Shown: positions 54,453-59,214 of the stretch, one piece after another
How the letters are laid out: each line of letters starts with the position of its first letter
Numbering within the stretch: position 1 is the stretch's first letter
Assembly (NCBI GenBank): GCA_964463145.1
Contig: CAYXBG010000001.1
Coordinates: 1 to 59,214 of the forward strand
Origin: CAYXBG01 sp964463145
GTDB lineage: Bacteria; Acidobacteriota; UBA6911; RPQK01; CBDAPI01
Direction: 5' to 3'
Length of the DNA stretch: 59,214 nucleotides
Notes under the pieces: generated by a model
What the model was told of the DNA's origin: nothing
The model's input: only the letters and a program-made list of their open reading frames with translations
Database searches by the model: none
Program-made: the position numbers and the translations under genes

Positions 54453-55721
54453 CTAGCTGCTGGAATCTGTAAAGCTACCAGAAAAATCAGACGATTCTTG
54501 TTGGCCGCTTTCCCAGCGCTGTAGAGTCCGCCGAATCTGTCTTGCGCCTTGGAGAATTCGTTGCTTCTGCTCTATTAAGGCCAGGCGCACATGGCCTTCT
54601 CCTTGCTCGCCGAACGCAATTCCCGGAGCGACGGCAACTTGACCATCGTCCATCATGCGAACTGAAAACTCCATTGAGCCAATCTTCTTTATGCTGGTTG
54701 GGACAGCCGACCAAATAAACATGCCAGCTTGGGGGATATGGAAATCCTTCCAGCCTCCTTGGTGCAAACTTCGTACAAGAGTATCCCGCCTCTCTTGATA
54801 TATGGCTGACTGCTGTTTCGATATGTTCTCATAATCGCGAAGGGCAACGATTGATGCAATTTGAATAGCTTGAAACACTCCGTAGTCATAATAACCTTTG
54901 ACCCGGGCGAGTCCATCTACAATGCTCGGATTACCACTGCAAAAACCTATCCTCCAGCCCGCCATATTGAAGGTCTTGGACATTGAAGTAAATTCAACAC
55001 CTACCTCTTTGGCGCCTGGTACTTCTAAGAAACTGGGGGGACGATACCCATCGAAAGAGATGCCACCGTAGGCAAAATCATGAACGACTATAAGATTATG
55101 ATGCCTTGCCAACTTAACAATCTCTGCAAAGAACTCCAAAGTAACAACATGCGCCGTTGGATTGTGAGGATAATTCATGAAAAGTAATTTGGGTCTTGGC
55201 GACCCAGTCCGACAAGCCTGATCCACTTGGCGCAAAAACTCTTCATCATCTTGGATTGGCAGATAAACGCAACGGCCCCCGGCCATTGTCACACCGTAAC
55301 TGTGGATCGGATAGGAAGGAGCCGGGACAAGGACAGTATCCCCTGGCCCCACAAGCGCCAAACACAGGTGAGAAAATCCCTCTTTCGATCCAATGGTAGT
55401 AATAACCTCTTTTTCAGGATCTAAAGAAACATCATAGCGCCTCTTGTAAAACCGTGAGATCTCACGGCGCAGATTATAAATCCCAGACGCTTCGGAATAG
55501 CGATGGTTCCGAGGATCCTGAACAACTTCGCAAAGTTTGTCGACTATGTTTTGAGGGGTGGGATCCGTTGGATTCCCCATAGCCATGTCAATAACGTCGA
55601 TGCCCTCTCGGCGCTTTCCGTATTTAATACGATTAATCTCACCAAAAACATAGGCTGGAAGACGAGACATCCGATCAGCAAGCTGAACGAAGTCCGATTC
55701 AGGTGTTCGTTCGGTATTCAT
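54453..55721 (-). CDS. alanine transaminase, AlaC-like (class I/II aminotransferase)
   Basis: A 422-residue PLP aminotransferase. The N-terminal stretch RLPAYVFGEINRIKYGKRREG and IDMAMGNPTDPTPQNIVDKL closely follow AlaC of enteric bacteria, with TIGSKEGFSHLCLALVGPGD and PSYPIHSYGVTMAGG next. The PLP lysine is in SMSKTFNMAGWRIGF. AlaC-type enzymes form alanine from pyruvate and glutamate. Similar enzymes include diaminopimelate aminotransferases, so the substrate is not fully certain. It lies next to the repeat region and reads toward it. Confidence 0.9.
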   Translation of the reverse strand: MNTERTPESDFVQLADRMSRLPAYVFGEINRIKYGKRREGIDVIDMAMGNPTDPTPQNIVDKLCEVVQDPRNHRYSEASGIYNLRREISRFYKRRYDVSLDPEKEVITTIGSKEGFSHLCLALVGPGDTVLVPAPSYPIHSYGVTMAGGRCVYLPIQDDEEFLRQVDQACRTGSPRPKLLFMNYPHNPTAHVVTLEFFAEIVKLARHHNLIVVHDFAYGGISFDGYRPPSFLEVPGAKEVGVEFTSMSKTFNMAGWRIGFCSGNPSIVDGLARVKGYYDYGVFQAIQIASIVALRDYENISKQQSAIYQERRDTLVRSLHQGGWKDFHIPQAGMFIWSAVPTSIKKIGSMEFSVRMMDDGQVAVAPGIAFGEQGEGHVRLALIEQKQRILQGARQIRRTLQRWESGQQESSDFSGSFTDSSS

Positions 55722-55848
55722 GTTCCCAGTACTATAACAAGCGCAGACGGGTAACAGTTGTAAGTTGTTTCAAACTAGCGTTCCCAAATGGCGATTTCGG
55801 TCAAAAAATTTAATTGCACCCGTCCCTGACAACAGTTTTTAATTATAT

Positions 55849-56856
55849 CTACTGAGGTACTTCCCAGCGTCCTGTTCTAGCTGAACGAAACACAGCTTCT
55901 ATGACCTGCATATTAGCCAGTGAATCTTCAAGAGGGATGGGAGTAGCACTCCCGTCCAGTATGGCCCTCGAAAAAAGATCCCCTTGAATAGTGTATTGGT
56001 CACAGGGCTCAAACTGTTCGGCTGTAATTTTCGTCCCCAGTATATCGCCTTTATCCAAGAACATCCTGCATGAACAATCGTTTGGAGCGTTAAATGGGAT
56101 CTCGATTTCCAAACGTGCCTTAGTTCCAAAAACCTGCACTCTCTGGTAGGGAACCATCTGCGTACAGCACAGGAATGATGCCTGCCCGGAAGGAAAATCC
56201 AAGATGCATGAGGCAAGACGGTCTATGTGCATTCGAGGGTCCCAATCGATGAGACCCATTACCCTTAGAGGCTCCTCTCCAAAGAGAAACCGAGACGTCG
56301 TGATCGGGTAACAGCCGATGTCCATGGTAACGCCGGATCCGGCCAAATCGGATCGGTTTCGAATATTGTTGGGATCAAGGTTGCAATAGCTAAAAACATA
56401 CTGGATGGCTACTAGATCTCCTATCGCTCCATCTCGTATTAAATCACGTGCACGCAACCACTGTGGGTGAGTTCGGACCATAAACGCTTCTTGTATTTTA
56501 ACTCCAGTCTGGTCACGGGCCTGGATCAACTGTTGAGCCTCTTTGACAGTCACTCCAATAGGCTTTTCACACAAAACGTGCTTTCCTTCATAGGCAGCTT
56601 TGATTGACCAGGACACGTGGAGATGGTTGGGAAGAGGGTTATAGATCGCATCAATTTCCTTGTCCTTCAGAAGGGCGTCGTACGAATCATAAGCCTTTGG
56701 GATACCCAATTCTTGCGCAGATTTCTGGGCGGCACTTTGATCACGCGAAGCAATAGCAACTACTTCACTAAACGCTCCCTTTTGCATTGCCGGAATAACC
56801 TTTGATGTGCCAATTTCTGCAGTACTCAGAATCCCCCATTTGATTTTTCTGCTCAT
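55849..56856 (-). CDS. Gfo/Idh/MocA family NAD(P)-dependent oxidoreductase
   Basis: A 335-residue dehydrogenase with an N-terminal Rossmann fold (KWGILSTAEIGTSKVIPAM) and the family signatures HVLCEKPIGVTVKEAQQL (catalytic Lys of the EKP motif) and GVTMDIGCYPITTSRF (conserved region near the His/Asp). Members reduce or oxidise sugars, inositols or related alcohols. The frame extends to 56889; I prefer the ATG at 56856, because AAAGG lies 9 bases before it and family proteins start with a short segment before KWGILS. The gene is divergent from msrB, 102 bases apart. Confidence 0.92.
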   Translation of the reverse strand: MSRKIKWGILSTAEIGTSKVIPAMQKGAFSEVVAIASRDQSAAQKSAQELGIPKAYDSYDALLKDKEIDAIYNPLPNHLHVSWSIKAAYEGKHVLCEKPIGVTVKEAQQLIQARDQTGVKIQEAFMVRTHPQWLRARDLIRDGAIGDLVAIQYVFSYCNLDPNNIRNRSDLAGSGVTMDIGCYPITTSRFLFGEEPLRVMGLIDWDPRMHIDRLASCILDFPSGQASFLCCTQMVPYQRVQVFGTKARLEIEIPFNAPNDCSCRMFLDKGDILGTKITAEQFEPCDQYTIQGDLFSRAILDGSATPIPLEDSLANMQVIEAVFRSARTGRWEVPQ

Positions 56857-56958
56857 GGCATCGTACCTTTCTACACTCTTGAGGTGCACTTGATTTTAAG
56901 ATAAATCCTTTAGAATCGTATGTGAGTTATAATTCCATTTCCGGATCGGAGGCAAACT

Positions 56959-57360
56959 ATGACCGAGAAAATCGATAAATCTGATAAGGAATGGGAAGAA
57001 GAACTTTCTTCCGAACAATTTCATGTATGCCGACAAAAAGGGACTGAGCAACCTTTCAGTGGTGAATACCATGACTGCCAGGAAAAGGGCACTTACATAT
57101 GTGTGTGCTGCGAGCAGTCTCTTTTCCAGTCTGACACAAAATTCAATTCCGGAACGGGTTGGCCAAGTTTCTATGCACCGGTTGCGGAGAATACTGTTGC
57201 CCTCAAAGAGGACGATAGTTTTTTTATGCGACGCGTAGAGGTGATCTGTAGCGCTTGCGACGCACATCTAGGGCATGTTTTCCCTGATGGGCCAGCCCCC
57301 ACTGGGCAGCGCTACTGTATCAATTCTGCAGCTCTGAAATTGCGCCCTGAAGAAACTTAG
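56959..57360 (+). CDS. msrB: peptide methionine-R-sulfoxide reductase
   Basis: A 133-residue MsrB. It has both zinc-binding Cys pairs (CVCC and CSAC), the substrate-pocket segment SGTGWPSFYAPV, the LGHVFPDGPAPTGQRYC block and the catalytic Cys at RYCINSAAL. It reduces methionine R-sulfoxide in damaged proteins. No msrA gene or fusion is adjacent. Its ATG lies 102 bases from the divergent oxidoreductase start. The 130 bases after it, up to rpsU, hold two short inverted repeats. Confidence 0.95.
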   Translation: MTEKIDKSDKEWEEELSSEQFHVCRQKGTEQPFSGEYHDCQEKGTYICVCCEQSLFQSDTKFNSGTGWPSFYAPVAENTVALKEDDSFFMRRVEVICSACDAHLGHVFPDGPAPTGQRYCINSAALKLRPEET

Positions 57361-57380
57361 AGTCTAAAAATCCAGAGCTT

Positions 57381-57463
57381 CCCTCTCTAGAGGGTTCAAA
57401 ATGCCCTAGAACCTGGAAAGCTTTGATCAAGGCTAGCACAAAAGCCCCCTGACAATTTGTCAG
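57381..57463. terminator. two small inverted repeats between convergent msrB and rpsU, possible terminators
   Basis: CCCTC-TCTA-GAGGG at 57381-57394 and CTGACA-ATT-TGTCAG at 57449-57463 can form stems of five and six pairs. Neither is followed by a long T run in either direction, so termination is only a guess. They lie in a 130-base gap between the two stops. Confidence 0.3.
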
Positions 57464-57490
57464 AAGAACACTTACGGAAAACCTTGCCGT

Positions 57491-57697
57491 TTATCTAGAA
57501 GATCGCGGGTACTGCCTAGCCTTTTTTCTTGCACGCTTACGAGCCAGGGCCTGCTTCAGCCTTTTGCGCTCACCGGGCTTCAAGAAAAAGCTGTGCTTCT
57601 TAGCATCCCTGATGATGTCCTCTTGCTGTACTTTCCGCTTGAAACGGCGAAGGGCACTCTCAAGAGATTCACCTTCTTGTACTCTCACAACAGCCAA
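57491..57697 (-). CDS. rpsU: 30S ribosomal protein S21
   Basis: A 68-residue basic protein with the S21 sequence VQEGESLESALRRFKRKVQQEDIIRDAKKHSFF, followed by a lysine/arginine-rich tail (GERKRLKQALARKRARKKAR). It is part of the small subunit near the mRNA exit site and takes part in initiation. The start is a TTG, with AAGGGGG about ten bases upstream and no ATG near. It is transcribed from a promoter candidate (57745-57772) that lies just beyond the end of the upstream gene. Confidence 0.93.
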   Translation of the reverse strand: MAVVRVQEGESLESALRRFKRKVQQEDIIRDAKKHSFFLKPGERKRLKQALARKRARKKARQYPRSSR

Positions 57698-57744
57698 CTT
57701 TAATGTACCCCCTTCTTGAGCCTATAGACCAAATCAGAACGATC

Positions 57745-57772
57745 ATTATACGGGCCGGAGCTACTCAGTCAA
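57745..57772 (-). promoter_or_regulatory. sigma-70-type promoter candidate for rpsU
   Basis: On the minus strand, TTGACT (57772-57767) and TATAAT (57750-57745) are separated by 16 bases; five and six positions match the consensus. The expected start lies about 40 bases before the rpsU TTG codon. The -35 box overlaps the last codons of the gene upstream. Confidence 0.65.
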
Positions 57773-58240
57773 GGAATCGAGAAAGGTATCCAAGGCTTTC
57801 CGACCCTTAAGCCCTAGCAAATCGGCAGCCTTTGGGTCAGAATAAGCCACCCTGAACAGGGTCACTAAGGCGGCTTGCAATTGATTATTAGCTGAGCTGT
57901 CTTGGACTTTTGAAAGCTGCAGGACTGAGGAAGAATTGTTCTCAGGAATGATCTCTCTTTGGGCATAGTCTCTGACATCAGCTAATGCAGCGTCTGCACT
58001 GGGGTCAAGCTTGCTGAGATGATCCAGTTTGCCGACCTCTGCAAAGCATGCCAGAACATCAAAGGCAGCAGGATAATCGGTTTTCAAGCAATCTAGAACA
58101 TCCGCATCGCTCCCTGAGATTGAGGTCTTAGTTCGACGACCCCCTTTGCTGCGAATTATGAGATAGAGCGGGATTGCCAGACCGAACACGGCCGCAACTA
58201 TTCCAAACAAAATTAACTGCTGACCCATATCTAGGTTCAT
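57761..58240 (-). CDS. hypothetical single-span membrane protein
   Basis: A 159-residue protein with one N-terminal membrane helix (QQLILFGIVAAVFGLAIPLYLII) and a soluble, mainly helical C-terminal domain. The start overlaps the stop of the upstream TPR gene by four bases (ATGA), so the two are translationally coupled. A helical segment after SDADVLDCLKTDYPAAFDVLACFAEV repeats hydrophobic positions; no domain is recognised. It probably acts with the TPR protein in the envelope. The final codons carry the -35 box of the rpsU promoter candidate. Confidence 0.65.
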   Translation of the reverse strand: MNLDMGQQLILFGIVAAVFGLAIPLYLIIRSKGGRRTKTSISGSDADVLDCLKTDYPAAFDVLACFAEVGKLDHLSKLDPSADAALADVRDYAQREIIPENNSSSVLQLSKVQDSSANNQLQAALVTLFRVAYSDPKAADLLGLKGRKALDTFLDSLTE

Positions 58241-59034
58241 GGTTCTCTCTGAGCTTTTAACCTAGTCAAAAGCTTGTGTTTCAAATCGACGGCATAAGCT
58301 GGATTATCAATCATAGCAACTACGGAAATCGCCTTTTCAATCTCGTTGAGATACTCATAGCTTTCTACAATCCCAAGCTGGGCTTCCAGCCGCAATGTCG
58401 GACTAACCCCATCAGCAATGACCGACCGGAAATGATTGATGGAACGCTGATAATCTCCTTGTAATTGCGCTATCACTCCTAAGCGCAAGGAGGCTCGCAT
58501 TGCAAGATCTGGGCTTGGTGCTAGACGCAACAAAGATTCAAAGACAACCTGGGCCTGAGGGAGATAGCCTTTTTTGAAATGAACATCGGCCATTTTGAAC
58601 CGAGTTTCATGGGCCCGATCCGGATTTGTAGTTAACTCTAGGTACTTTAAGCGTAGCTCATTGGCCGTATCCAGATCCTGCATCGCGAATTCGTAGATAT
58701 CGGCTAATAATACTAGTGCCTGTCCTACAAGCTCCAGATCTTCACATGAGCCTATGATGGTCTCTAAGAGCCCAACAACTTCCTTGGTTTGGTTAGCAAC
58801 CGAGTAGCGTATGGAGGCCTCTTCCCAGCCGGCCTTACAGCCCCACACACCTCCAGGCTCGCTCGCCTCAATAGACTGATACAATGCAAAAGCCTCATTG
58901 ATTCGCCCGGCCCGGTGATGCTGTCTAGCTTCTGCGAATTCCAAGGCATTAGGGGATTGAAAATTCAAAAAGAGAAACGTGCCTAAACTCGCGATACCTA
59001 GTGAACAAAAAACAAGCCAGGGACTAGGCCTCAT
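58237..59034 (-). CDS. membrane-anchored tetratricopeptide-repeat protein
   Basis: A 265-residue protein with an N-terminal membrane helix (PWLVFCSLGIASLGTFLFLNF), followed by tetratricopeptide-like helical repeats. The clearest are AEARQHHRAGRINEAFALYQSIEA, KMADVHFKKGYLPQAQVVFESLLRLAP and RLGVIAQLQGDYQRSINHFRSVI. TPR proteins serve as scaffolds for complexes in the envelope. Its ATG overlaps the last bases of gyrA by 11 bases, and the next gene starts inside its stop, so all three are in one transcript. The exact partner is unknown. Confidence 0.8.
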   Translation of the reverse strand: MRPSPWLVFCSLGIASLGTFLFLNFQSPNALEFAEARQHHRAGRINEAFALYQSIEASEPGGVWGCKAGWEEASIRYSVANQTKEVVGLLETIIGSCEDLELVGQALVLLADIYEFAMQDLDTANELRLKYLELTTNPDRAHETRFKMADVHFKKGYLPQAQVVFESLLRLAPSPDLAMRASLRLGVIAQLQGDYQRSINHFRSVIADGVSPTLRLEAQLGIVESYEYLNEIEKAISVVAMIDNPAYAVDLKHKLLTRLKAQREP

Positions 59035-59214
59035 CTTCCGCTATTTCCCCTGAGGGCTCTTCTTCCAACTCCAAGACCGAAACATCGGCAACGCGATCAC
59101 TGTCTTCCAAATCAATTAATTTGACGCCCAGGGAATTTCGGGATTGGACCAGTCGTATCTGGTCAACACCCATACGGATGATGCCCAGAATCAACCTTCG
59201 GTTGCGTCGCTGGA
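59024..59214 (-). CDS. gyrA: DNA gyrase subunit A, C-terminal end only (5' part outside the window)
   Basis: The last 62 codons are open from the right edge to the stop TAG at 59026-59024. The segment MGVDQIRLVQSRNSLGVKLIDL followed by EDSDRVADVSVLELEEE is the typical final blade and acidic tail of GyrA, which wraps DNA around the gyrase tetramer. Because only the C-terminal end is present, ParC cannot be fully excluded, but the GVKLIDL-DRVADV sequence fits GyrA better. Its end overlaps the TPR gene by 11 bases. Confidence 0.82.
   Translation of the reverse strand, partial: QRRNRRLILGIIRMGVDQIRLVQSRNSLGVKLIDLEDSDRVADVSVLELEEEPSGEIAEDEA

Overview
The window reads as a chromosomal segment of a Gram-negative, heterotrophic bacterium, most likely of the Acidobacteriota. 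This is inferred from gene families, not from a marker-gene tree. The pointers are a large TonB-dependent receptor of the CarboxypepD_reg/Oar type, a DUF5916 outer-membrane protein, a bacillithiol glycosyltransferase (BshA), four sodium:solute symporters, lipoprotein and Tat signals, and base composition near 50% G+C by eye. No phage, plasmid, CRISPR or insertion sequence is visible. The segment is dense, and neighbouring genes often overlap by 4 bases. It contains one assembly gap of 100 N inside a repeat.

Layout. 1-2.1 kb: a truncated DnaC-like helicase loader and a glutaredoxin-like gene, divergent from a peroxiredoxin. 2.1-8.3 kb: an acyl-CoA oxidation block (small Cys-rich protein, etfB, etfA, MDR dehydrogenase, acyl-CoA dehydrogenase, methylmalonyl-CoA mutase catalytic subunit). 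8.3-17.2 kb: LarA-family protein, symporter, RNase HII, DUF374 acyltransferase, DUF5916 barrel, lipoprotein aldose epimerase. 17.2-21.1 kb: cysteine desulfurase, tRNA-Phe, murB-murA. 21-30.2 kb: peptide/amide uptake and hydrolysis (two symporters, alpha/beta hydrolase, M20 and amidohydrolase homologues, sugar isomerase). 30.3-36.9 kb: tRNA-Arg, an overlapping class V aminotransferase and homoserine dehydrogenase pair, and a convergent ribose-type ABC transporter (binding lipoprotein, ATPase, permease). 37-44.3 kb: class II DAHP synthase, a coupled set of thiamine-binding-type protein, M23 peptidase and oligoendopeptidase F, bshA, and a DUF6178 protein. 44.4-54.1 kb: symporter, amidase, TonB receptor, hydroxyacid-oxoacid transhydrogenase, FG-GAP protein. 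54.1-54.4 kb: duplicated 105-bp element with the gap. 54.4-59.2 kb: alanine transaminase, Gfo/Idh/MocA oxidoreductase, msrB, rpsU, two envelope proteins and the 3' end of gyrA.

How the genes may work together. Electrons from the acyl-CoA dehydrogenase would pass to EtfAB, and the mutase would carry propionyl-derived carbon to succinyl-CoA. The symporters sit beside hydrolases (LarA-like, M20/amidohydrolase, amidase), which suggests scavenging of small acids, peptides and amides. Housekeeping genes (murAB, rnhB, rpsU, gyrA, tRNAs) are interspersed, as expected for core chromosome.

The points most worth a second look are: a pair of exported metallohydrolase-fold proteins that both lack several canonical metal ligands by eye alignment; two genes that seem to start at ATA or ATC codons; a four-helix membrane protein translationally coupled to a symporter; and the gap-interrupted 105-bp repeat. 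I found no single locus that I would call a proven new system.
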